The notes under the pieces are model-generated. The model had not been told where the DNA came from. It saw nothing but the letters and a program-made list of their open reading frames with translations, and ran no database searches. This document shows positions 1-11,274 of a DNA stretch of 64,000 nt, piece by piece. Both the position numbers and the translations under genes were made by a program. The first letter of the stretch is position 1; every line of letters begins with the position of its first letter. The DNA lies in assembly GCA_027563935.2 (NCBI GenBank), contig CM050449.1, positions 89,814,371 through 89,878,370 of the forward strand, in the 5' to 3' direction. The DNA is from Costus lasius. Lineage: Eukaryota; Streptophyta; Magnoliopsida; Zingiberales; Costaceae.

Positions 1-495
1 CAGAATTATTTTATCAAGGTTGCATCTAAACTAAAAGAGGATTAATCACTTATATCATGCAATGACTGCTCATTTTCATGAATTCCTTCTTTAAGCAGCC
101 AAACTAACCAAGTTTCGCCATGAATAAGCTTTTCAAATTGCAAGCACAGAGTCACAAATTTATTATCGGTTGGCTCAAGCTACTTCTTCAAATTTGCTTT
201 CAATCTTTTTACGCGACGGACAAACATATGTAATGAATGCTCTTGGTTACTTAGTTGGAAACAGATTCAGAGTGTGTACACCACATAATGCTCACAAACT
301 CATTTCACCTAACTAGCGGAGTTGTTTTCCTTGAATTGTTATTAACTTTTAATTGAAAACAAGTTCAAGGTGAAAAATGCAAACTCATAGCTAGAATAAA
401 GCATAGTTGTTCACTTTTACTGAACCCTTTTTTTCTCACAATTCCCCTTTTCTTTTTTTTTGTGTGCGTCAGTGCTAGGTTAGATGAATTATGGT
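1..495. other. Unassigned AT-rich flank
   Basis: No coding region, RNA gene or repeat boundary is recognisable. The stretch is AT-rich and may be 3' untranslated sequence of the old Athila-like element C, whose last coding remnant lies at 2,545-3,560, but I see no polypurine tract or LTR end to prove this. Confidence 0.4.
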
Positions 496-500
496 ATTCA

Positions 501-2210
501 TGAAGGGTCCCCTTCGAGGGGGAGCGCAAGCAGATCAAACCCTAAAGGGGGCGAATGTAAATTCTTTTGGCAGCGGAATTAGGGTTTTATCAAGATCGCA
601 TGAATATATGTTCATATGATCAACCTTAAGACGTTGTAAAGATCGAAAGAAGATCTCATACCATAGCCATCGGTTTGATGGAGCCTTGGAAGCAAAGGCG
701 CAAATGAACCTTCTCCAAAGTTGACGCACACAAGAAGATGCCGCCTACTTCCTTTGGCGTTCCTTGTGCTAGCAAGTGCCCAAGGTGTCCTTGACGTATG
801 GAAGGGATGAGATCGCTTGGTGCCTTCACCGAGACCTCCTCATCGTCAACTACCTCAATCCACGAGAGTATGTGCATTCACTTCCAAGCGAACGCCTTGA
901 CGTTGAGGTGTAGAGGCGTTTTGGGCGTTAAGGCGTTGAGGCCTTCATGACTTTCCATAAATGGAAATCATGCGCCATGATCTCATAACCGATCAAAGAA
1001 AACGCTTTCAACCAATGAACCAAGCGTTCACACATGTGAACCGGTTCAAGCAAATCGAATGCATTTCAATTTTGGTTCAAAGATCAATTAACCCAAGCAT
1101 TGGTTTAGATCACCGTTAAACCCTAAGGCTCCAGATCCAACCGTTCATCTCCTGATGCTTCTGATCTCACCGATCTAGCATCAACTCTCTCGATCAAAGC
1201 TTACCGATCTCAAGCCCTAATCAATCAAACATGATTAGACCAGATCTCACTTATAATCAGAGCTTATAATCCCTTTAAACTGAACCCAAATAATTCAGTC
1301 CACACGATCTGACTCAAGTAAGCCATATCATCAAATTGTGCGACCCTGAGGGTTTCCTTTAAATGTCGGTAACGATAACTTTCGTTATCACGATCAGTGA
1401 GGGGTATCTAGCAACACATCACTGTCTCCCGATATAAAGGAAAGAGTCTTCCAAGACTACTCCCAAACCATAGCATAAGTGTGAATCAACTTCACAAGGC
1501 ATGCATATATCCTTTGCCACTAGATGTTCTTATTGGACAAGCAAGTCAAGCTTGTAACTCCAATATTACGAGCATGATTAGATCAGATGAACACTGTCAC
1601 CTGGCTATGGCCATACACTTTCTCAATCATCTCATTCAAGGGGGGCCCCTTTAGAACATCACACTCCTTAAACAAGGAGACGGCAATCCTGTATCTATCA
1701 CTAGTGCCCTAACCTGACTCATGATCATTATCCAAGATAGTCTATAACCATTATGTTTCAAATGATATTGAACAACCTCAAAACAATGACAATCATCATT
1801 TAGAAACACAAGTGATCTCAAGTCAGAGGACATGTGCCACTTGATGCAAACAAGGATTATTCACATTGTGACAAACAATTGAATATCCTAGTAGGGTCTG
1901 TCCAGTACATCCAATGTACCCATGAGTCTACATCTTATTCCATGCTCGAAGCATCCTATAAGATTAGAACACATATTAGTCTCAATCATATCAAGGTTGT
2001 CTCATGTTCACCAAGATATTTCGACTAAGGACTTTACAGCATGTCAGCCCAGCTGAACAGCTTTGAGACATTATTCAGAAGTACACTTATTACAGCAGAC
2101 AAGGTAACAAACTGAATAACAACCATGCCTTTATAAACATAAGAGTTTATTACATGATACTGATACAATCCCAAGGCCTCAAACATTAGCCTTAAGGGCA
2201 TACCCCAACA
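501..2210 (-). mobile_element. Solo LTR of the Cop-1 Copia family
   Basis: This 1,710-bp segment matches, over its whole length but with clear divergence, the LTRs of the complete Copia element at 46,740-55,799. On the plus strand it runs from TGAAGGGTCC to CCCCAACA, so it lies in the same (minus) orientation as that element. It is flanked by a perfect 5-bp target duplication, attca, at 496-500 and 2,211-2,215. No internal sequence or second LTR is present, so LTR-LTR recombination has removed the body. The duplication on both sides argues against truncation. Short ORFs inside it are chance. Confidence 0.93.
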
Positions 2211-2215
2211 ATTCA

Positions 2216-2544
2216 TCATCACTTCAGTACCACTGCCATTTTTTTATCATCAAGGTATCACCGGATTATATGGCTGAAAGAAAAGAACGAAACAATTAAT
2301 GACTAATTAGATGCATGAGATTTGTATTCAAAACTATGTCAGATAAAGAGGTGTTATCTATTGATTATCAATTAGGCAATAGTGTAATCGCACTCAAAAG
2401 TATTCTGAAACATTAGGAAAAGACATAAAGGTAGTCATAAGAAGAACTACTTTAACTGACAAAATAAACCAATTTCACACCGCATTATTAATCTAAATAG
2501 GTTAATAAGAAAAGAACGATCATAGAATATTGCTAGTTCCTCTA
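2216..2544. other. AT-rich spacer, no gene seen
   Basis: This joins the right flank of the solo LTR to the decayed ORF of element C. Nothing coding is recognisable. It is probably the 3' end of that ORF or the 3' untranslated part of element C. Confidence 0.4.
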
Positions 2545-3560
2545 ATCTCGGATAGTTGTGCGCTGTTGGTTCGGGAGAGGAAGGGTCACGTCACTGCTCC
2601 TAAAAATCGAACAAAAAATATTGCCATCATGGGCTATCATCCTCATCGCCAAGCAGGACTCAATATCAATTCAGGAGCTACCCCTAGCTTGCACTACTCC
2701 ATATGGATCAATCCCCAATGCGATGGCAATAGGAGTGATCAGCCCCCCAGAAACAACTATTCTTTTTGGGGCCCTTTCTACTTAATGTAATTGTTTAAGA
2801 AAGCAGTATTCAATTTGCATGAATGTAACATGCTCCACATAAAGAGTAGTTCAAAAGCATGTACTAGACCATCGTTCTCCCCTCTGCCAAATACCATATG
2901 CGCTAAAACACAGTGGATGTATTGGAATATGGGGTTGCTTAAGGCGCTAGCTCAAGCAAATTTAGAAGTGAAAGGCCAGTGTCCAGTAATCTTAGCCTAG
3001 AAATCATGATCGTTGTACTCCCTTGGGGTGATACGAGTGCCACCTTCAGGAAATCTAAAGATATGATTGATTTGGGAAAGGGTGAGCAAGTGCTTCCTAT
3101 TCACCAGATGAAAAGTGATATTGTCATTATTGTTGTCAAAGTTGATATTGGCGTTCATGTCCAAAGAGGATAGGAACTCAAGTGTGATTGGAAGCTAAGT
3201 CGGGTGAGACATGCTGAAAAATTGATCCCAACCAATTTGTTGGAAGATCCAAATCACGTCATCAGAAATTCCCAAAGTTGAAATAGTCTCGATCAAGATA
3301 TAGAGTATTAACTACTTGATGCAGCATGAGAACTTCATAGAACGTCCTTTGGGGAGCATCCCAAAAAATTATTCTAAAAGTATTTCGTCCCATCACCGCA
3401 TCATGACCCAGTTTAGTAGGAGGGTGGGATGAAGATGTTGAGGCGTGACACTTGGCTACAGACTTCTTGTGTAAAGACATGTTGAGGAGAAATCTGGAAG
3501 AAATTTGAAGACCACGATGAGAAAAAAATCTGGGACAAAAGAACAATGCTAGGGAAGAGA
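2545..3560 (-). pseudogene. Decayed Athila-type downstream ORF (element C)
   Basis: Reading the minus strand gives broken blocks that match the better preserved ORF at 7,114-10,132. Examples are ITPIAIALGIDPYGV, an NP-x-QYIHCVLAHMVFGRG block, and a poorly conserved N-terminal part near 3,260-3,546. These belong to the family known as ATHILA ORF-1 or 'putative plant transposon protein', found in Athila-like Gypsy elements. There are several stops and frameshifts, including a stop after QARGSS, so no protein is made. It lies only about 230 bp downstream of the protease remnant at 3,790-3,931, so the whole reverse transcriptase to integrase segment is missing here. Function in the family is unknown. 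Confidence 0.75.
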
Positions 3561-3789
3561 ACCTCTGGAGCGAACGTTAGTCGAAGTGTTTGGAATGATC
3601 AGACTTAAACAAGAAGTCAAGGTGACGATGCTAGAGAAACCAAGTCGCTAAGCGAAAATCACTGAAAATTGTATGTCTTCACAAGTGAGAGATGCTGGAA
3701 ATTCATAGAAAAGATGTCACTAGAAGGAAAGCCGAATCTGCACTAGAGGAGAAAAGAAGGAGAAGATTGAGGGCCTGGAGGTTAGATCG

Positions 3790-3931
3790 GAAACGGCGGT
3801 GGAAGGGAACACGGGCATGAACCCTAGTTCAAAAGATGGTTTTTTAAAACCAACAAAAATGTCAAATTCTAAGTTGTTCTCACCAATGTTCAATGACAGC
3901 TTTCCATTTTTAACATCTATTATAGCTCCAG
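3790..3931 (-). pseudogene. Protease C-terminal fragment of element C
   Basis: The minus strand reads AGAIIDVKNGKLSLNIGEN and following residues, the stretch after the GRPFLAIAG motif of Athila-like retropepsins. The missing upstream half, ending GRPFLAI, is at 15,864-15,960. Element A inserted between the two halves, with the target duplication ctata at 3,932-3,936 and 15,859-15,863. About 40 residues after the motif the frame stops resembling known sequence. Confidence 0.8.
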
Positions 3932-3936
3932 CTATA

Positions 3937-5805
3937 TGTTTTGTCCGCAAGTGCACGGATACTCGAAGTAATAAAGAAAGATATCGAACCACAGAGACCT
4001 CGTTGTCAAGTACCGAATAATTGAGTTCTTACTATCTAGGCAATCGAATAATAGCAAAGCAATGATCGAAAACACACGAAAAAGATAATCAGAGAGAAAT
4101 TGGGACTAGGGTTTCATTCACTTTGATTTCCATGACTAGATATGAATAGAAGTTCATTAGTCTAATTTCATTATGATAAAGATATAATTCACTTAATAAA
4201 GAAATCATCTCGCTTTTGCGCAGACAATTTACAAAAACTGATCCTCACTTTCATGCAGAATCTATTCGATTGTTAAATAAAAGTGAATCATCAACAAAGA
4301 ACTCAAGGATCACTTTCATGCATCCGAATTCTATGTTAATAATCTCAAGTCAAAACTCAAGGATCACTTTCGTGCATCCGAATCTCAACACAGGTTCTGC
4401 TTTAGGTTCTCCAACAATCTAATATTCAATTTCTTGCAATATCGACATGTTTGTTTCATTAACTCAATCCTTGATCATATTATCAATCATGGCATTAAAC
4501 TACTGAAATTAAGAAATAAGAATAAACCTAATTTCTTACGGTGAGTTCCTAACATTCAATTTTAGGGTTCTAAGTTCTCAAACAAATCACATTTCGGTCC
4601 TTATTGCAAAAACTCTAAAACATGCTTGATAATATAATCTATGGAGAATTAAAGAGCAATCATCACAGAAGCAGAATTATCATACTAAAATTATACTTGA
4701 CGAAATAAAAGTTATCTAGTCATTAAGAAATCAAAGGGAATTACTTCCCCATGTCCCAAAAGAAGTTTAAGCTAGCATGGTAGAAAGATTACAATAATCC
4801 ATAGTTCAGAGGGATCAAAATCGAAGAGAAGGATGAAATTGCTAAACACAGCACGACTGTAATGGAAATTACAGCCGTAATTTCTGTGTGAACAGTAGTC
4901 AGCGGCGTGCTTTTGTTGATTTCTCCTCCGATCAACTTCCTTTCTCTCTTAAACTTTTGGGGTATCTTCTCCTCCTCTATGCGCAGCTTCCCTTCAAATT
5001 TCACGGCCGGAGATGCACTGTACGCTTCTCGGCGGTGAAACCTAAGGCGACGGCAAAAATCACGATTTTTCCCTCGAGAGTGGATGAAAATTAGGGCTTT
5101 TTGTCTATGTGTCTTCTCCTCCGTCTAAACTCTTCTTTTGCATCTTACGGATCTTCAATTTATGGCCTGGATCATCCGCAATTGATCGCGCAAAAATCGG
5201 GCTTCAAACCGTCCGGAAGAATTGCGTGCTAGGAATAGAATTACAACCGTAATAATTGTTACAGTAGTGCCATAATTTCAGCAAAGTTTTCAGTACAAAA
5301 AACAACCAAAATTACGGTACCCTGAAATATATTACGGCGGTGCCGTATTTTTGTCAAATCTTTCGGGTGAAAGATTGACTCAAAATACGGCCCGTGAAAA
5401 CCATTATGGCAGTGCCGTAATTCTTCCGAAACTTTCTGTCCAAAATCGTCCCAAAATACGGTAGCACTTGGAAATTACGGCAGTACCGTGGTTTCTTCTG
5501 TAAGTGCAGTGAAACCACGGTACCGTAATTTAGATTACGGTAGTACCGTAATTTGCTGTGAAGCTACAATTTGCATGAAATTTGACATGTAATCTTCTCT
5601 TGATGGTGGGAATTCATCCATGCATCTGAATGGCTTGAAAACGCTAAAAAATCATGCCTTTTTATCTGAACATCATCAAAAACCAAAAAGACTATAGATT
5701 CTGCAGTATTTTATAAAAGGCAAAAAAATAAGCAAAGTTGTATGAATATGACACAAAAAGATTCATGAAATGGCACAAAATTTTCTATAAATTTTGGTGT
5801 CATCA
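3937..5805 (-). repeat. 3' LTR of element A
   Basis: The 1,869-bp LTR begins TGTTTTGTCCGC and ends GTGTCATCA on the plus strand, and pairs with 14,022-15,858. It carries a local tandem duplication near 4,300-4,385 (two copies of the AACTCAAGGATCACTTTC block) that the other LTR lacks. It also holds a cluster of TTACGG palindromes at 5,245-5,565. Confidence 0.9.
5245..5565. repeat. TTACGG palindrome cluster, left LTR of A
   Basis: Imperfect palindromes of the form TTACGGCAGTGCCGTAA recur about every 70-80 bp, separated by half-sites such as TACGGTACC. The same cluster is in the partner LTR (15,262-15,615) and in the internal region (10,684-11,140). It has no coding capacity. Confidence 0.85.
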
Positions 5806-5846
5806 AACATATAAGGTTGAAACTTTGCTTGTCCTCAAGCAAAAAA
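5806..5846 (-). promoter_or_regulatory. Polypurine-tract region of element A
   Basis: Immediately inside the 3' LTR, the minus strand reads TTTGCTTGAGGACAAGCAAA and then runs into the LTR start. This stem-like block also occurs, degraded, before the 3' LTR of element B. Plus-strand DNA priming next to the 3' LTR is the expected role, although the purine run is short. Confidence 0.65.
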
Positions 5847-7113
5847 TCAAAATTTGATCAAAGGAAAAGATTTTCTCATGAAGAATAAATTTCTAAAATA
5901 TAATCACCAATGAAGAATTTCACTAATTGTTTCGTAAAATTTTAAATAGATATATCATTCTTTTGAATTCAATCCTCCAGATCCACAACTTAATCAAATA
6001 AAACTTTGCAACTTGCATAACAAAAAGAATCTTAGTCTCATGAATTCACCCAAGTTTCAGTTTAAATCTATCATACCTTTATTTACAGGAATAGGGTATC
6101 CAAAATCTTTTTCCACTCAAAATCTTTTTTTTCTTTTTATTCTTTTTTTTTGGATAGCATGTACCCACATAGATACTAACTTTTTATTGGAACTTCAACT
6201 CTTATCTTCGATACCACTGTCAATTTTACACAGTGCCAAGTAGAGGAGTCATTTTCTTTTTCTCTCTCTTTATTTTACAGACTTCAACTCTTATCTTCGG
6301 TGCCACTGTCAATTTTACACAGTGCCAAGTAGGGGAGTCATTTTCTCCTTTTGGATCTTGGATTCTTTCTTCCCAACAAATAGTAAAATAGATTAAACAT
6401 CAACTAGATTAATCAATTGACATTAATTCAAAAATTACACTCATATGCTAATTTTATTTAACAAGTAGTTTCACTTTTAAATCAAATTCTTCAAATAATA
6501 TATCCACCTAAAATCTCATCCATCAATCAATGAAAAATTTCAAAAGTAGCTATATATTAGAGAAATAAATTCAACATGATAGATCTAGTCCTAATCACAT
6601 GCATGAGTTCATTCATCATCAATAGAATCATACAATCAGCAATAGTATCTTCAAAATATAGACTAGGCCACCAATCAACACATCAACAAAAATAGTATTT
6701 ACTCATCAATCATAAAAGTATCACAATGTTATCATGTCATCAAGCATGCACCTCCACAGGGTGCTCAAAATATCAAAATATCATCATACAACCCAATCGA
6801 AATAATCATCAATATCAAAATATGGTACAACCACATCGAACAGTCAAATCAATATCATAATATCATACACCCATATTGAATGATCTTAAAGTCAAATAAA
6901 GCAGTGCAATGTAGCAATGGCAGACACAATGAGTTTGGAAGAATCATCCTTGCCTATAAAACATGAAACATCAATAACATAAGGAAAAATAAATGCAAAG
7001 AAGTAAGGGGAACAAAATATTCACAAAACTCTACCCATCATCATCAGATCGGATCTCCTCGATGTCCTCCTCTGCTGCATCCATAGGATCAAATGGCTGC
7101 TCTCCCTGGTGAC
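5847..7113 (-). other. 3' untranslated region of element A with a tandem duplication
   Basis: About 1.3 kb of AT-rich, non-coding sequence lies between the Athila-type ORF and the polypurine region. A block of about 95 bp (ACTTCAACTCTTATCTTCG through TTACACAGTGCCAAGTAG) occurs twice, near 6,188-6,260 and 6,283-6,350. The plus strand from 6,700 to 6,900 is rich in ATCAATATCA-like repeats. Confidence 0.6.
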
Positions 7114-10100
7114 CTATATTGTCACCTCCTCGTCTGCTATCCTCATACCAAAGTGGTCATAAAGAAAATTTTCCATATCTTCCATGTGAGTGCTCAGCTC
7201 TGTTGGGGTATGCCCTTAAGGCTAATGTTTGAGGCCTTGGGATTGTATCAGTATCATGTATAAACTCTAATGTTTATAAAGGCAATGGTTGTTATTCAGG
7301 TTGTTACATCATCTGCTGCAATATGTATACTTCTGAATAATGTCTCAATGCTGTTCAGCTTGGCTGACATGCAGATAAGTCCTTAGTCGAGATATCTTAG
7401 TGAACATGAGACAGCCTAGATATGATTGAGACTAATATGTGTTCTAATCTTATAGGATGCTTCGAGCATGGAATAAGATGTAGACTCATGGGTACATTGG
7501 ATGTACTAGACAGACCCTACTAGGATATTCAATTGCTTGTCACAATGTGAATAATCCTTGATGCATCAAGTGGCATATGTCCTCTGACTTGAGATCACTT
7601 GTGTTTCTAAATGATGATTGTCATTGTTTTGAGGTAGTTCAATATCATTTGAAACATAATGGTTATAGACTATCTTGGATAATGATCATGAGTCAGGTTA
7701 GGACACTAGTGATAGATATAGGATTGCCGTCTCCTCGTTTGGAGTGTGATGTTCTAATGGGGCCCCCGCTTGGTTGAGATGATTGAGAAAGTGTATGGCC
7801 ATACCCAGATGACTATGTTCATCTGATCTAATCATGCTCATCATATTGGAGTTACAGGCTTGACACGCTTGTCCAATAAGAACATCCAGTGGCAAAGGAA
7901 TCATGTATGTTTAGTGAAGTAGATTCACACTTGTGCTGTGGTTTGGGTGTAGTCTTGGAAGACTCTTTCCTTTATATCGGGAGACAGTGATGTGTTGCTA
8001 GATACCCCCTCACTGATCGTGATAACGTAAGTTATCGTTACCGACATTTAAAGGAAACCCTCAGGGTCGCACAATTTGATGATATGGCTTACTCATGTCA
8101 GATCGTGTGGACTGAATTGTTTTGGTTCAGTTTAAAGGAATTTAAACTCTGATTGTAAGTGAGATCTGGTCTGATCATGTTTGATTGATTAGGGCTTTAG
8201 ATCGGTAAATTTCGATCGAGAGAATTGATGCTAGATCGGTGAGATCAAGAGCATCAGGAGATGAACGGTTAGATCTTGAACCATTTGGTTTAATGAGATC
8301 TAGGCCATGGCTTGGGTTGATTTGTTTTTGGTCTTTGAACCAAATTGAACCGGCTCAAGAATGAGCGCATGGTTCAAAGAGAGAAGGTTGAGCGTTCGGT
8401 TCACTTGAAGTGAACACATAACGCATAACCGCATGAGACATTAAGGCTTGCTATTTTTAGAAGCCATGTCTCAACGTTCACAAGGAACGTTTCTCTCGTC
8501 GCCCCTCTTCACTACTCGAGGCCTCTCGTGTGTGGTGATAGAGTTTACGCCAGGAGAGTTTGACAAGCGAAAGGAACTTCATCTCATCTTCCTTCACGCG
8601 ACAAGAAAACTTGGTGAACCTTGCTAGCACAAGGAGCACAAGGAGTAGTCATCATCCTCTTGTGTGCGCTACCTTTGGAGAAGACCCCTTTCGATCTTTG
8701 CTTCCAAGGCACCATCCAAGCAATGGCAATGGTATGATCTTTCTTCTAGATCTATCTACATTGCAAGGTATTGAAAGTTGATCATATGACATATAAATCG
8801 ATCTAGGAAACCCTTGCTTCCGCTCGAAAATTTTTATATGCGCCTACTATTAGGGTTTCGCCCCCTTGTTTTAGGGGACTTTCAAGCTCCTCCACATCCT
8901 AGTGGATATGGTGCATCGTGTCAGTCATCCTCCCCATGTAATCCATCATCTTCTCCATACGACATCCCTGATGATATATCTCAGTAGAGAGTGCCTGGAA
9001 TCCTGGGTCGAAGGCACTAGACCATCCTCGAGTAGATCTATGGGAAGAATCAGCAGCTGGGTTAGTATAATCAGCAGGCCGGTGAGATGGTGACTCCAAA
9101 CCAAAAGGATCATCTGTTCCACTCCAAGTGGGGTGGTGGTGGAACTGTACTCAATTGTGGTGTAAAAGCGGCCTCGGCGGTGCTCGGTGAAAGTTTCCAA
9201 TTTGCTCTTTCCTTCACAGTGGTCTTCTCTATGTGGGGTAACGGTAAGGTAGGGGCATTTGGTCCTAGGACCAAGCAAAAGACATCCCCCTCTCTAACTA
9301 TCATCTTCATAGCCATCCAAGACTCAAGATCAAGCCTTGCATTCCCTTTTGCCACTTCTACCCCATAGGGCTCAACATTTAGATGTAGGGCTATAGGGGT
9401 AATCAGCCCCCCTATTACAATGGCACCCCTATTTGCTCTAGCCACTTTGTCCATGTGCTTCATCAAAAAGAAGGCAACATCCACAACCACTCCATTAAGC
9501 ATCCCCCATAGAAAGTAGAGCTCAGACTGACGGACCATGCTGTCACTATCTCCTCTGCCAAAAGTTATGTGGGCAAGAACTCTATGAACATACTTTATAC
9601 ATGGGTTCGTAATCAATGAAGCTCTAGCAAAAACAACAAAAAAATGGATCTCATGGGTAATCTGATTCCAAAACACATTCTCTATAAACCTAACTGGCAT
9701 TTGGGGATACCCTCCAGAACCCAAATGAAAGATAGATATAATTTCTCTCAAAGTTAACTTCCTTTCAACATTAGCTAGTCTGAATGTGATTTCTCCTTCA
9801 GCAGGTCCATTGGTAAACTCTCGTAGGTCTACATTCAAGCTACTCAAAAATTCCAAAACAAGTGGCAAATAGGTATATAGTGTCATCTGAAAAAATCTTT
9901 GAGCTCTGATTTGCTCAAACATCCAAAACACATCCTCATACAATCCAAGTGCTTCCAAAGTACTTCTATCAGCATACTTTGTATTTACCACCATTCTCTC
10001 CACCAACTTGTTGTATCTTTCTTCTTGAATTTCAACCCTAAAGATGATGCCATAGGGATTTGGTGTTGTGGAGGATGTAGCTGGTCCTTTGCCCTTTCTC

Positions 10101-10132
10101 TTTGAAACTACTTGCTTGGTCTTAGGGGCCAT
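7114..10132 (-). pseudogene. Athila-type ORF of element A, split by a solo LTR
   Basis: The ORF starts at an ATG at 10,132 (MAPKTKQVVSKRKGKGPATS) with a basic N-terminus. It stays open for 340 codons to 9,110 and includes FIENVFWNQ, SLITNPCIKYVHRVLAH, FGRGDSDSMV, ELYFLWGML and GGLITPIALHLN. These match the 'putative plant transposon protein' / ATHILA ORF-1 family, whose function is unknown. Near 9,130 a frameshift moves the reading into the frame with DDPFGLESPSHRPADYTNPA. A stop follows near 8,901. The solo LTR at 7,201-8,884 interrupts what was once a continuous C-terminus; skipping it, the frame ends at a TAG at 7,114-7,116. It lies downstream of gag-protease, where env-like ORFs sit in Athila elements. 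Confidence 0.78.
7201..8884 (+). mobile_element. Second solo LTR of the Cop-1 family, inside element A
   Basis: This 1,684-bp segment from TGTTGGGGTA to GGGACTTTCA has a perfect target duplication agctc at 7,196-7,200 and 8,885-8,889. It is homologous to the LTRs at 46,740-48,419 and 54,120-55,799 but in opposite orientation. It landed in the 3' part of A's Athila-type ORF. No internal Copia sequence remains. It is more diverged from the Cop-1 LTRs than those are from each other, so it is an older insertion of the same family. Confidence 0.94.
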
Positions 10133-10683
10133 TCTTCAATTTTCCACACAAGCTACAAGCTAAGAGTGCAATACAATATAGCAAATAGCAATTCAATGTA
10201 ATTTATCACTTTTAATCTTAGAAATTTCTCTCTGACAAAATGTCTTACGAGTAATATTAGTTAAATCAAAGCTTAAAACCAAAAAAATAGAACAGTGGAG
10301 AACTGGGCGGAAAATAGGGTGGAAATCAGGTGTTTAAGCTCAATCTTGCTCAATACACTCTATATATCAGTTCAAAATTTCTATAAATGAACTAGGAAGG
10401 GTCGCTTACCCTTTAGGAAGCATTTACAAACAAAAATCTCTCAAATCGACCAAGAAATGAGGAAAAACAAAGAAAGGGGCAAAAATTCATGCAAACTCGC
10501 TAAATCAGAGAAATCGGTGAAGAGAGTACCCAATCGACGGTTAGAACCTGACGGGAAGAGTCGCCGGTGAGCTCTGACGGTCGGAGAAGGTCGGAAGTCG
10601 AGGGTCGGCAGTGCCTAGAAAACCCTAAAACACGGCCTAGAAAACCCTAAAAAAAATGGCTCATGAATTGCGTCTAAAAATAA

Positions 10684-11140
10684 AATTATGGCCGTAAAAT
10701 GCATTACGGCAATGCCGTAATTTGACTGATTCGAATAACACGGGCCGTAAAACTAATATGGTGGTGCCGTAAAAATCTGGAATCTCTCAGATCAAATTTC
10801 GACTGAAAATACGGTACTGTGAAAATGGTTACGGTGCTACCGTAAAAACGTGAAAACTCTCAATTTGAAAATAGATGAAAATTACGGCACCACTATAATG
10901 AATACAGTAGTGCCATAAAAATTTTTCTTCTTCAAAATAAATTCACAAAATACGGCCCGTAAAAGATATTACGGTGGTGCCGTAAAAGCAATAAAACTTT
11001 CGGATCGAATTTGGAGCAAAAATACGACACCATAAAAATGGTTACAGTGGTGCCGTAATATCGTCTAAACTTTCTGTTCGAAAATAGACTGGAAATACAG
11101 TACCATAATTTCCATTATGGTAGTGCCGTAATTTACACCA
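10684..11140. repeat. Internal array of TTACGG palindromes (about 72-bp period)
   Basis: About six units each contain a short site such as TACGGYACCGTAA and a longer imperfect palindrome ATTACGGYRGTGCCGTAA, separated by about 10 bp. The unit repeats roughly every 72 bp. The array lies between the conserved hairpin at 11,232-11,262 and the Athila-type ORF of element A. The same motif family is in A's LTRs, and weaker forms (ATCACGGCCATAATTTT) are in B's LTRs. Confidence 0.85.
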
Positions 11141-11231
11141 AACACGATTTTACCTACAAAAAGAAAAGAAAAATTAGTTCTAAAAGCAAAAATAAAAATA
11201 AAGTAAAATAAAAGAGAATAAACTAAAGTTA

Positions 11232-11262
11232 GATTGCTTGGGTTGCCTCCCAAGAAGCGCTA
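11232..11262 (-). other. Conserved post-pol hairpin motif (element A copy)
   Basis: On the minus strand GCTTCTTGGGAGGCAACCC is followed by AAGC. The core CTTGGG-AGGCAA-CCCAAG (11,237-11,254) can form a 6-bp stem with a 6-nt loop. It begins 20 bp downstream of the protease ORF stop. Matching copies lie after the coding remnants of elements B (19,169-19,186) and D (33,402-33,419). Confidence 0.8.
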
Positions 11263-11274
11263 ATTTAAAGGTCT

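Noticed and set aside
2530..3173. Plus-strand open frames near 2.5-3.2 kb
   Set aside because: They are antisense to the decayed Athila-type ORF of element C, which explains the same bases on the minus strand.
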